In this document: positions 7,661 to 16,183 of the stretch, piece after piece
How the letters are laid out: every line of letters begins with the position of its first letter
How positions within the stretch are numbered: the stretch's first letter is position 1
Assembly (NCBI GenBank): GCA_041671765.1
Contig: JBAZAX010000010.1
Location: 1-45,752 of the forward strand
Length of the DNA stretch: 45,752 nt
From: JBAZAX01 sp041671765
GTDB taxonomy: Bacteria; Babelota; Babeliae; Babelales; RVW-14
Reading direction: 5' to 3'
Position numbers and translations under genes: made by a program
Notes under the pieces: generated by a model
Databases searched by the model: none
Told to the model about the DNA's origin: nothing
The model's input: the letters and a program-made list of their open reading frames with translations, nothing else

Positions 7661-10108
7661 TTATTTAACGACAAAGCTAATCAAGCGATCGGACACAAAG
7701 ACAACTTTTACTATCTGTTTGTCCTGCAGCCAATTTGCAATAATAATTTTTGCTTGAGGTTCTACTGTCATTTGTGTTGAACCTTTTGGCAAAACGACGG
7801 TGCCACGTAATTTGCCGTTAACCTGAATTGCAAATTCAACATCGTTTTCTGCGGCCAGTGAAGCATCAAACGCTTGCCATTTACAGTTTTCAAGTTGTTT
7901 GCCAAGCAACTGCTCAATTAATTCGCTGGAAAAGTGTGGTGTAATAATTGAAATTGACACAAGTAGCTGTTCAAGTATTTTGTGGTCAAGCTTATATTTG
8001 TTCTCTGTTAACTCGTTTAAATATTCCATTATTGCAGAAACTGCTGTGTTTACTTTGAAATCATCAATTCGCTCTTGATATTTTTTCAAGAAGCGATGAA
8101 ATGCACGTTTCGATTTTTCGTCTGCTTCTTTGCCTGCAGCCAAAATATTTTCAGAATTTGTCAGATATGCCCATAGGCGATTCAAAAATGAACGTACGCC
8201 TTTGATCGAATCAGATTGCCATTCGCAATCAAGCTCTGGTGGACCCATGAATAGCTCGTACATTCGTAATGTATCTGCACCCATATTATCAATAATCTCA
8301 TCCGGTGTTACTACATTGCCTTTTGATTTAGACATTTTTTCAACGCGACCGGTTATGGAAGATTTCATGCAAACCATTCCCTGATTAAAGAGTTTTGCAA
8401 ATGGTTCATCAAAATCAAGATATTCGGCGTCGTGTAAAACTTTGATGTAAAAACGAGAATAGAGAAGGTGAAGAACTGCATGTTCAATTCCGCCAACATA
8501 AAGATCAACTGGCATCCAGTATTTTACATCTTTTGGATTAAATGCATGTTTATCGTCATGAGGACTTGTGTACCTTAAAAAATACCAGCAAGATCCTGCC
8601 CACTGTGGCATTGTGTTGGTTTCGCGCTTTGCAGGTCCGCTACATTCAGGGCAACTAGTGTTTACCCAATCTTCTATTCCTGCAAGTGGAGATTCTCCTG
8701 TTCCTGTTGGCTCATATTTTTCAACATCTGGAAGCAGTATAGGGAGTTGGTCTTCCGGTACGGCTACGATGCCACATTTTTTGCAATGAACAAGTGGAAT
8801 TGGCTCACCCCAGTAACGTTGACGAGAGAATGTCCAGTCTCGTAATTTATATGTTACGTGTTGTTCCGCGTTTCCCTGCTTTGAAAGAAAATCAATTATA
8901 TTTTTCGCGCCTTCGGTTTTAGCATCCAGTCCATCAAATTGGCCGCTATTGATCATTATACCATCGGCTTCAAATGCTTGAGTTAATTTGCCATTGATAT
9001 CTCTGGCTTCAGAAGATGCATTGCTTGATTTGATAACTTCTTTGATTGGTAAATCAAATTTTTTTGCAAATTCAAAATCGCGTTGATCATGCGCGGGTAC
9101 TGCCATAATTATGCCTGTACCATAATGTTTAAGAACATAGCTTGAAAGATAAATTGGAAGCTTTTCATTATTTACAGGGTTTATAGCGTAATGTCCTGTA
9201 AAAACTCCGGTTTTATCTTTGGTGTCTGATGTTCGGTCAAGATCACTAAGTTTGGCAACTTCGGTTTGATAAGATTTTACTTGGGCGAGCTGCTCTTTTG
9301 TGGTGATTTTATCGACCAAGTCATGGTCTGGTGCCATTACAAGAAATGATGCACCAAAGAGAGTGTCAGGGCGTGTTGTGAAAACAACTAAATCTATTCC
9401 ATTATCCGTTTTAAAAGTAACTTTTGCTCCAACGCTCTTACCTATCCAGTTGGTTTGCATCAATTTTACTTTTTCCGGCCAGTCCAATTTTTCGAGTCCA
9501 GAAATTAATTTTTCAGCATATTTTGTAATTCTTAAAACCCATTGTCTGATTGGTTTTTGGAATGTTTGTGTTCCGCATCTGTCACAAGCTCCACCTACGA
9601 CCTCTTCGTTGGCTAGGCCTGTTAGACATTTTGGGCACCAGTTAATTGGCATATTTTGTTCATAAGCAAGGCCCATTTTAAACATTTGTAAAAATATCCA
9701 CTGTGTCCATCGATAATAATCTGGATCGGTAGTATTTACCTCTCTGTCCCAATCATACATTGCGCCAATTTTTTCAAGCTGTTTTTTAAAACTTTCAATA
9801 TTTTGTTTTGTACAAATTGCCGGATGAATTCCCTGCTTGATTGCGTAATTTTCTGCTGGAAGTCCAAATGCATCCCATCCCATTGGATGTAAAACATTGT
9901 AGCCCATTAACCATTTCATACGGGCGTAAACGTCAGAAAACACATACCCTTTCCAGTGGCCAACGTGTAGCCCTGCTCCGGATGGATATGGGAACATATC
10001 AAGACAATAAAATTTTTTATCGGAGTGATTATTTCTTGTTTTAAAGTACGGATTTTTGCGCCAGTACATGCGCCATTTTTCTTCAATGGTTTTAAAATCA
10101 TAACTCAT
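7661..10108 (-). CDS. leuS: Leucyl-tRNA synthetase
   Basis: 815 residues from the ATG preceded by AAGGA; an in-frame TTG two codons earlier is less likely. Charges tRNA-Leu in the cytoplasm. Visible are the class I motif HVGH (48-51, in 'YPSGAGLHVGHWKGY'), a cysteine pair group in 'CPKCLTGLANEEVV' and 'CDRCG', the CP1 editing-domain threonine-rich motif 'FTTRPDTLFGA', a second zinc-type group ('CKKCGIV' with 'CPECSG'), the KMSKSKG loop near residue 590, and the C-terminal anticodon and extension domains ending '...VVFVSDRLISFVVK'. Length is normal for bacterial single-subunit LeuRS. Heads a probable minus-strand run with the small exported protein and the mntA-hepT pair. Confidence 0.97.
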   Translation of the reverse strand: MSYDFKTIEEKWRMYWRKNPYFKTRNNHSDKKFYCLDMFPYPSGAGLHVGHWKGYVFSDVYARMKWLMGYNVLHPMGWDAFGLPAENYAIKQGIHPAICTKQNIESFKKQLEKIGAMYDWDREVNTTDPDYYRWTQWIFLQMFKMGLAYEQNMPINWCPKCLTGLANEEVVGGACDRCGTQTFQKPIRQWVLRITKYAEKLISGLEKLDWPEKVKLMQTNWIGKSVGAKVTFKTDNGIDLVVFTTRPDTLFGASFLVMAPDHDLVDKITTKEQLAQVKSYQTEVAKLSDLDRTSDTKDKTGVFTGHYAINPVNNEKLPIYLSSYVLKHYGTGIIMAVPAHDQRDFEFAKKFDLPIKEVIKSSNASSEARDINGKLTQAFEADGIMINSGQFDGLDAKTEGAKNIIDFLSKQGNAEQHVTYKLRDWTFSRQRYWGEPIPLVHCKKCGIVAVPEDQLPILLPDVEKYEPTGTGESPLAGIEDWVNTSCPECSGPAKRETNTMPQWAGSCWYFLRYTSPHDDKHAFNPKDVKYWMPVDLYVGGIEHAVLHLLYSRFYIKVLHDAEYLDFDEPFAKLFNQGMVCMKSSITGRVEKMSKSKGNVVTPDEIIDNMGADTLRMYELFMGPPELDCEWQSDSIKGVRSFLNRLWAYLTNSENILAAGKEADEKSKRAFHRFLKKYQERIDDFKVNTAVSAIMEYLNELTENKYKLDHKILEQLLVSISIITPHFSSELIEQLLGKQLENCKWQAFDASLAAENDVEFAIQVNGKLRGTVVLPKGSTQMTVEPQAKIIIANWLQDKQIVKVVFVSDRLISFVVK

Positions 10109-10363
10109 GAGCAATCCTTCATAATTAACAGTTCAAAATTAACTTGTAGATTAACATAATTTCTGTGGCTTTGAAAACATGAAGAGTAGATCGTTATTAA
10201 AAATGTGAGCATATGACGATTGCTGTTTAAATCTGATTAATTATTTACAAATGATAAATTTATTGACTTAAAAGTATTCAACTTTGTAGCCTGGTACTAG
10301 AAGCGAGAAAGTCATTTTTATGCATGGGGCCTAGTAACTTGGTTTTTCTAGGGGGGAGTGTTT

Positions 10364-11815
10364 ATGAAATCCAGAGTAACAAGAGAATGTTGTTTTTATT
10401 TGGCAAAATATTTTCTATTAATATTTTTATTGTTTTTTTCGCATGCGATTTTTGCATCAGATGCCGAATGGACAGTTCTTGTTTATGTTCAGGCAAATAA
10501 TAATCTTAAAAATTTTGCTCAGCGTAATTTTGCTGACATGGCTTCAATTGGGTCGAGCGAAAATTTAAATATTCTTATGCAAAGTTACTTTCCTCAAATA
10601 AATGGAACATCCCGATACAAAATAGAAAAAGGTAAAATGGTATTGGATGCCCACCTCTCAGCAAATAGCGATGGAACGACAGCAAGAGATTTGGTTGATG
10701 CAATGCGTTGGGCAGTGACAAAATATCCGGCAAAAAAATATGCTCTTATTTTATGGAATCATGGAGTTGGAATTCTAGATCCGGCTTGGGGAAATAAAAG
10801 TCCATATCAAACAACACAAAAATTTTACATTGAACCTGCGCTACTTGACGTTTCGCCCAGAATTCAAATAGATGGGTTGACCTTTGATGCTACGACTCTT
10901 GATACAAGACAAACTTTAACATATTGTCAGTCTGATATTGATTTGACCTCTGCTCAAGAGATTGAAAAAATTTTAAGAGATACTGAGGAGCAGGTAAAGA
11001 ATGGTGCAAAGCTTGAAGAGTATCTAATCCGTGGAATTCTTTTTAACGAACAGTCGAGAAATTATATGACCAATCAGGCTCTTACTGATGCTTTGTATGA
11101 GATAAAAACGAGTATTCTGAAAAATAATAAAATTGACGTTTTGGGTATGGATGCATGTTTAATGGCAATGATAGAGGTTGGGTATCAGGCAAAAAATTTT
11201 GCGCATTATCTTATTGCATCTGAAGAAGCAGAGTTGGCACATGGTTGGGACTATGCGGCATTGTGTGACGTTTTAAGCAGTAAAAATTGCAGTCCGGCAC
11301 AGGTGGCGCAGGGGGTTGTTCTTGCTTATGAAATGTTCTATAAAAATAAAATTCAGTTTTATACTCAGTCGGCTATTGATTTGAAGTGCATGGATGACCT
11401 TAAAAAGTCTGTGGATGAGTTTGCCTATAACATAAAGTTATGTAAAAATATTGATAAAACTTTAACCGATCAACTAGTTAGAAAAGCAAGAAGCTTATGC
11501 TTACAATTTAGTGCCACAAATTATGTTGATTTGCATTCGTATTGCTCAGAATTGTTAAATCAGATTGATGCTTTTAAAAGCAATCAGTCTGTAAATAAGC
11601 GTGAATTTGTAAATTTAAAAAATTCATTGGTAAAAACAAATAAAAGCATTGAGCAATCAGTTATTGCAAATGTCTCAGGTAAGCAATTTCTAAACGCAAA
11701 GGGTCTTTCAATTTATTTTCCAAAGTCTCATATCGAGCAATCTTACTTGCAATCGGATTTTGGTAAAAATTCAGCGTGGACAAATTTTATTCTGGATAAT
11801 ATAAAAAATAATTAA
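10364..11815 (+). CDS. Exported clostripain-family cysteine protease (peptidase C11), long-loop paralogue
   Basis: 483 residues from an ATG behind a GGGGGAG ribosome site. A signal peptide (residues 1-32, ending 'SHAIFASD') is followed by the C11 core beginning 'AEWTVLVYVQANNNL'. The catalytic dyad is H133 ('LILWNHGVG') and C265 ('VLGMDACLMAM'). The family is caspase-like (clan CD) and usually cleaves after Arg or Lys after self-processing. The His-to-Cys spacing is 132 residues, against 70 and 55 in the two neighbouring paralogues. The extra sequence is D/T/Q-rich and lies before the shared 'RGIL...TNQ' block, where the activation loop is expected. First of three C11 genes in a row. Confidence 0.88.
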   Translation: MKSRVTRECCFYLAKYFLLIFLLFFSHAIFASDAEWTVLVYVQANNNLKNFAQRNFADMASIGSSENLNILMQSYFPQINGTSRYKIEKGKMVLDAHLSANSDGTTARDLVDAMRWAVTKYPAKKYALILWNHGVGILDPAWGNKSPYQTTQKFYIEPALLDVSPRIQIDGLTFDATTLDTRQTLTYCQSDIDLTSAQEIEKILRDTEEQVKNGAKLEEYLIRGILFNEQSRNYMTNQALTDALYEIKTSILKNNKIDVLGMDACLMAMIEVGYQAKNFAHYLIASEEAELAHGWDYAALCDVLSSKNCSPAQVAQGVVLAYEMFYKNKIQFYTQSAIDLKCMDDLKKSVDEFAYNIKLCKNIDKTLTDQLVRKARSLCLQFSATNYVDLHSYCSELLNQIDAFKSNQSVNKREFVNLKNSLVKTNKSIEQSVIANVSGKQFLNAKGLSIYFPKSHIEQSYLQSDFGKNSAWTNFILDNIKNN

Positions 11816-11839
11816 TTCGCAAAATAATATTCTTAAAAT

Positions 11840-11870
11840 GACAGGGCCATTGTATTGCAATGGCCCTGTC
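11840..11870. terminator. 13-bp hairpin between convergent protease genes
   Basis: gacagggccattg (11840-11852) pairs perfectly with caatggccctgtc (11858-11870) around a 5-base loop. It lies 25 bases after the plus-strand stop and 11 bases after the minus-strand stop. Only short T-rich tracts follow on either side, so it is probably a shared bidirectional terminator of modest strength. Confidence 0.65.
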
Positions 11871-11880
11871 TAATTGATAA

Positions 11881-13221
11881 CTAACGATAAGTCTTAATAA
11901 ACTGAGTCCAAGCTGTGCTCTGTGCAAAAATTGTCTTGTTATAAGATGAATCAATTTGTCCGGAGCTTGGATAATAAATGGAAATCCCTTTTGTTCCCGA
12001 ATAAACGGGGCCTACGGCTTTTTGTAAAACCACATTACCAATTTTACTTAAACCATCTTGTAAAACAGCGTTCAGAATATTTAAGACTTTTTGATATTCT
12101 TTGCTTGGGGTTGAATTTGGTTTTTTATTCTGTCTTTCCAAAATTAATGAAGATTTAGGGCTTGCTTTCTTTGTATTATTCAAGACGTTGGCATAGAAAG
12201 AATAAAGATCTATATATTCAGGCATTTCAAAGGATATAGATGCCTTTCTTGCGGCAAGTATGATGTTTTTCGTTTTTGTCTTATCAATTTTACTGCACGC
12301 TGCAACAGCGGTAATAAACTGGTTAATGTTTTGTTTTATCAAATCAATTGAAGCTACATTAATTGCAGAGAGAGTAAAATCTGGCGTTGGCATTTGTGAG
12401 GTGTAAAAATTTTTGTATGACGAGACCATGCTTTGTGCCAATTGTAATGAAGTTGTGCCTGCAGGATTTAATGATAGCGGTTTTATGAATTGTGAATAGG
12501 GGAATCCATATCCCGGTATAGTTTGTTGTGAGCCAACGAATATATTAACCAACCCTTTCATCTGGTAAGTAACTTCTACCATTGCCATTAAACATGCATC
12601 CATTGCTATTAAATCAAGATTTTTTCCGAGTAAACTTTTTATTTGTGTAAGTGCGCTGGTCAACCCCTGATTTGTCAAACAAGTACTTTGTGAATCATCA
12701 TATAATATTCCGCGTTCTGCCAAAGAAGGCATAAAATTCAACCAGCTGGAACCACTAATTATGTTTCGAGATCCTGGCAAAAAGTCTTCTATTCCACTTC
12801 CGTGGTCCCAAAGTATTAGAGCATAATTATTTGCAGGATAATTTTTAATGGCCCATTCCATTGAGCTCACCAGTTCTTTTGCAGGATTATAACCCATCTC
12901 TGAGGTTAGAGATCCGACCTCAATTTTGCCGCCCGGGGTTATTTTGTAACGCCAGGTTTTGTTATTACTTGGTTGTTCCCATTGCACAAGAATATTAACT
13001 CCGTTCAGTGATGCAAGTCCTGCCGCCATATCATTCATATTATAGGAGGCATAAGGTGCAAGGTTATTATCCGCAGCTATGTATACCAACATTGTCCATG
13101 CGGCCGCACCCTTTGTTTCACTGATTGGCATTATGTTAATATTTTCAGGTGAATTTGACGATGCTTTACCAAGTAGACAAAAAAGAATCATCAAGCCAAA
13201 TAAAAATTTACTTATTCTCAT
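11881..13221 (-). CDS. Exported clostripain-family cysteine protease (peptidase C11), second paralogue
   Basis: 446 residues with a signal peptide (1-22) and a short linker. The core starts 'AWTMLVYIAADNNLAPYASYN'. Catalytic residues are H140 ('LILWDHGSG') and C210 ('LIAMDACLMAM'), 70 residues apart. The shared 'RGILYDDSQSTCLTNQ' block lies just before the cysteine helix. The C-terminal half ends with 'GTKGISIYYPSS' and 'STAWTQFI', as in the other two copies. Within the 'RNIISGSSWLNFMPSLAE' segment after the histidine it carries a moderate loop insertion. Convergent with the first C11 gene and divergent from the third. Substrate unknown; likely secreted to periplasm or outside. Confidence 0.88.
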   Translation of the reverse strand: MRISKFLFGLMILFCLLGKASSNSPENINIMPISETKGAAAWTMLVYIAADNNLAPYASYNMNDMAAGLASLNGVNILVQWEQPSNNKTWRYKITPGGKIEVGSLTSEMGYNPAKELVSSMEWAIKNYPANNYALILWDHGSGIEDFLPGSRNIISGSSWLNFMPSLAERGILYDDSQSTCLTNQGLTSALTQIKSLLGKNLDLIAMDACLMAMVEVTYQMKGLVNIFVGSQQTIPGYGFPYSQFIKPLSLNPAGTTSLQLAQSMVSSYKNFYTSQMPTPDFTLSAINVASIDLIKQNINQFITAVAACSKIDKTKTKNIILAARKASISFEMPEYIDLYSFYANVLNNTKKASPKSSLILERQNKKPNSTPSKEYQKVLNILNAVLQDGLSKIGNVVLQKAVGPVYSGTKGISIYYPSSGQIDSSYNKTIFAQSTAWTQFIKTYR

Positions 13222-13393
13222 TTGTAAACCCCTGCGTTAAAGTTTGATTTGTTACATTTTGTGATTTATCTCGAGTTGATAAATTTAATAATATTTTAAA
13301 ACTTTTATAGAATGCAATAAATCGTGTTTTTTAGATAATGCTTCTAATGGAATTGTTCTAGTTCAAACAGATATGCTTATTTTTGCATATTGC

Positions 13394-13425
13394 TTGCAAA
13401 AAATATTAATTTTGCAAAAGATATT
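13394..13425 (+). repeat. Two 14-bp direct repeats between divergent C11 genes
   Basis: ttgcaaaaaatatt (13394-13407) and ttgcaaaagatatt (13412-13425) differ at one base and start 18 bases apart. They sit in the 261-bp region between divergent protease genes, just upstream of the plus-strand start. They could be regulator half-sites or promoter-region sequence; AT-rich chance similarity is possible. No gene is seen in the rest of that region. Confidence 0.3.
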
Positions 13426-13482
13426 CATAAAGAACATGGTTTGTTTTAAGAATTGACTGGCGTTATGGTGAGGGAGTTGGAG

Positions 13483-14715
13483 ATGAGTAATCTTAAAAGA
13501 GTTTTTTTTATTTCGTGTTTGTGCTGCGCTTTCTTTTCAATTAGAATGCATGCTGCCACGTTGGCTGAATGGACTGTTCTGGTTTATCTTCAAGCGGACA
13601 ATAACCTGGCCCCATTTGCTGAATATAACATCAAAGATATGCAGGGTGGCATATATGCAAATTCATCATTGGTTAATATTTTAGTTCAGTGGGATCAGCC
13701 CAGAAATAATAGAACTTGGAGATATAAAATTGTAAAAAATGGTCGAATTGAGGATGAGTCCCTGACATCAGAAATGGGAATCAACCCTGGGCAGGAGATA
13801 GTAACATGTGCCTCCTGGGTTAAGCGAAAATATCCGGCAAAAAAATATGCATTTGTCCTATGGAATCATGGGAATGGTTGTTCAGATGCTAGAAGTGTTG
13901 ATGAAAAAGATCGGGGCATTCTTTATGATTATACTCAAAACACATTTCTGACAAATCAAGCTATGACTCAAGCTTTTACCCAAATGAAGGCCATACTGGG
14001 CCATTCGGTTGACATCGTTGGAATGGATGCTTGCATGATGAATATGATTGAAGTGGCTTATCAACTTCGTGGACTGGTTAACGTTATGGTTAGTTCAGAG
14101 GAAACGGAACCGGGTTACGGATGGGCATACTCCGGATTTATAAGACCACTAACTTCCAATCCCACAGGCTTTGATGCAAAAAGACTGGCACAATCGATTG
14201 TATCATCATATGGTGTTTTTTATAGAAAAATTGGTGAAACCGATTTCACCCAGTCTGCTTTTGATATGGCTTATCTGAATCCACTTAAAACTAACATTGA
14301 TAATATGATTTTATTAGTTAATGAATGTAAAAAATACAAATCTACGCAAATTAAAAATGCAGTAATTGCAGCGAGATTAAAAACTCTTACTTTTTATGTT
14401 TCAGATTATGTTGATCTTTATTCTTTTTACCAGAAATTTTATTCACAAATTTATACCATACGTAGATCAATAACCGTAGTAAGTAACTATACGAGGGCTT
14501 TAGACAGTCTAAAGAAAGTCTTAGTCCAGGGTTTGGCCCTGATTAATACATCAGTGGTAGCAAATGCTGTTGGGTCTAGGAATATAGATGCACATGGTGT
14601 TTCAATTTATTTTCCAAACCCAACTAGGCCATTGTATATTGACCCAACATACCCATTAACATTATTTGCTCAACAGTCTAAGTGGTTAAGTTTTATAAAA
14701 ACTAATAGAAAGTAG
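13483..14715 (+). CDS. Exported clostripain-family cysteine protease (peptidase C11), compact paralogue
   Basis: 410 residues from the ATG with AGGGAG 6 bases upstream; in-frame TTG and ATG codons further upstream lack such a site. Signal peptide residues 1-25 ('FFISCLCCAFFSIRMHAA'). Core 'AEWTVLVYLQADNNLAPFAEYN'. Dyad H129 ('FVLWNHGNG') and C184 ('IVGMDACMMNM'), only 55 residues apart, close to the spacing in well-studied C11 enzymes. It shares 'RGILYDYTQNTFLTNQ' and the C-terminal 'AHGVSIYFPNP' block with its neighbours. Most similar by eye to the minus-strand paralogue ('NILVQWDQPRNNRTWRYKI' matches well). This pair probably arose by the latest duplication. Ends 3 bases from a convergent small gene. 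Confidence 0.88.
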   Translation: MSNLKRVFFISCLCCAFFSIRMHAATLAEWTVLVYLQADNNLAPFAEYNIKDMQGGIYANSSLVNILVQWDQPRNNRTWRYKIVKNGRIEDESLTSEMGINPGQEIVTCASWVKRKYPAKKYAFVLWNHGNGCSDARSVDEKDRGILYDYTQNTFLTNQAMTQAFTQMKAILGHSVDIVGMDACMMNMIEVAYQLRGLVNVMVSSEETEPGYGWAYSGFIRPLTSNPTGFDAKRLAQSIVSSYGVFYRKIGETDFTQSAFDMAYLNPLKTNIDNMILLVNECKKYKSTQIKNAVIAARLKTLTFYVSDYVDLYSFYQKFYSQIYTIRRSITVVSNYTRALDSLKKVLVQGLALINTSVVANAVGSRNIDAHGVSIYFPNPTRPLYIDPTYPLTLFAQQSKWLSFIKTNRK

Positions 14716-14718
14716 GTA

Positions 14719-15321
14719 CTATTTTGCGACAGCTTTAGCCTCCGGAATAAACTTCCAGTAGGTATAATCCTCTCCATCGGTTCCACTTTTTTGAAACAGT
14801 ATCACGTCAATTACATCAGGCAGCCTGAATTTTTGTAAAAACATTGGTTGTTGGAAAAGTGGCCAAAAAAAGTACTGATCAAGCTGCTTGCAGTGAAAAA
14901 TTAGCCACGCATACTTTGCATAATCAGGTTGTGGCATTTTGGTTACTGTACTTAGACTTTTTTTGTCGACATCATACATCAAATACTTTTTATCAGGAGT
15001 TATTATATTTCCAGCATAGTACTCACCACTGTTGCCGAACAATTCTTGTTGAATACTTTCTCCTGTTTCGCAACGCAGTTTTGTGTATTCAATTATAAAC
15101 GTGCTGGAATTTTCTACGTACCTGTTAACTGTTAACTGGAATCCACGCGGATCTCGACTATCCGGCGTGTACCATAAAAATTTGTCACTTTCAGCGCCAA
15201 CACATTGGAGTTTGCCTTTAAAAATTGTTAAACCCGGACGCGGGACCGCGACGGCAGCGTTTAATGAAATGTTTCCAAAAATAAGTCCGACGATTACTAA
15301 AAATTTAAAAAACTTACTCAT
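14719..15321 (-). CDS. Small exported protein of unknown function
   Basis: 200 residues with a signal peptide (1-23, ending 'NISLNAAVAV'). The mature domain is rich in aromatic residues and beta-type alternation ('FQLTVNRYVENSSTFIIEY', 'YAWLIFHCKQLDQYFFWPLF') with three cysteines that could form a disulphide. No family recognised. Start ATG follows an AGGGGCAGG purine stretch. Its stop is 3 bases from the stop of the third clostripain gene. Probably periplasmic or surface-exposed; association with the proteases is only by position. Confidence 0.6.
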   Translation of the reverse strand: MSKFFKFLVIVGLIFGNISLNAAVAVPRPGLTIFKGKLQCVGAESDKFLWYTPDSRDPRGFQLTVNRYVENSSTFIIEYTKLRCETGESIQQELFGNSGEYYAGNIITPDKKYLMYDVDKKSLSTVTKMPQPDYAKYAWLIFHCKQLDQYFFWPLFQQPMFLQKFRLPDVIDVILFQKSGTDGEDYTYWKFIPEAKAVAK

Positions 15322-15534
15322 AACCTGCCCCTCTATTTTTCAACCACAAGAGATCCTGATTTTTCAGGCTCAGGATACTTTATCGCTTTCTAACTTAACT
15401 CTATCATATCAGTTATATTAATTTCAATTATTTAATATTTTATTTCTACCTCATTTTCCTATGAAAAAGTGGGGAGTTTTGATAGTTTATGGCATAGTTT
15501 GATTTAAAAACCTGCGAAAATAGGAGATATTTCG

Positions 15535-16167
15535 ATGGAAATACAAAAAAATCCAACAATTGTGCCACAAAAAGCTGTAAAAGCTGAAAAAATTTTGGTC
15601 GTTAAGCGCAATAAAATTCTACAGGAAGATGCGTTTTCCGGCTTTCTACCGATAACAAATTTTGAAAATTATCTCGAAATTATAAGTAATAATAAGGAAT
15701 TTTTGTGGCGTGCAGATATGGAGTTAGACACTAATTATAAGCAGATTATTCCATATTTAATTTTTAACTTTGAAGATAAATTCTTTTTAATGCAGCGAAA
15801 AAGCACGGCAAGTGAAAGCAGACTGAAAAATAAGTATTCTCTTGGGATTGGCGGGCATATTAGACAAGAGGATATGCAGAGTAATGACATTTTTGACTGG
15901 GCAAAAAGAGAGTTTGCAGAAGAGGTAAATTATCAGGGTAATATTAGCATCAAACCAATTGGCGTAATTAATGATGATGGAAGTGCAGTTGGGCAGGTCC
16001 ATATGGGGTTTGTTTTTTTGCTTACCGGTGATTCAGGCAATATAAAAGTTAAATCAGAATTAAAGGACGGAACGCTTTTAACCCTTAAAGAATGCGAGCA
16101 TTTTTATTCTTCAATGGAGAGCTGGACTCAGCTTGTGGTAAGTTATTTAAATACTTTGAAGTTTTAG
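15535..16167 (+). CDS. Nudix hydrolase
   Basis: 210 residues; ATG behind AGGAG. The Nudix box spans about residues 106-133: 'GGHIRQED' followed by a slightly lengthened spacer and 'REFAEEVNYQG', giving the REUXEE core at 125-130 that binds the metal. The usual Gly after EEx is Asn here. Nudix enzymes hydrolyse nucleoside diphosphates linked to another moiety; which one cannot be told. The N-terminal 60 residues are a family-variable extension ('AFSGFLPI'), resembling phosphoesterase-type Nudix proteins found beside metabolic genes. It ends 16 bases before transketolase on the same strand, so the two are probably cotranscribed. Confidence 0.82.
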   Translation: MEIQKNPTIVPQKAVKAEKILVVKRNKILQEDAFSGFLPITNFENYLEIISNNKEFLWRADMELDTNYKQIIPYLIFNFEDKFFLMQRKSTASESRLKNKYSLGIGGHIRQEDMQSNDIFDWAKREFAEEVNYQGNISIKPIGVINDDGSAVGQVHMGFVFLLTGDSGNIKVKSELKDGTLLTLKECEHFYSSMESWTQLVVSYLNTLKF

Positions 16168-16183
16168 TCGAAAAAGGCCAAGC

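Noticed and set aside
8130..9665. Several plus-strand open frames opposite leuS
   Set aside because: They lie antisense within conserved leuS sequence, with no ribosome sites or recognisable domains.
15351..15376. Short palindromic sequence resembling part of the MITE at 2800-2972
   Set aside because: Only about 15 bases of weak similarity and a 5-bp stem; not enough to call a repeat copy.
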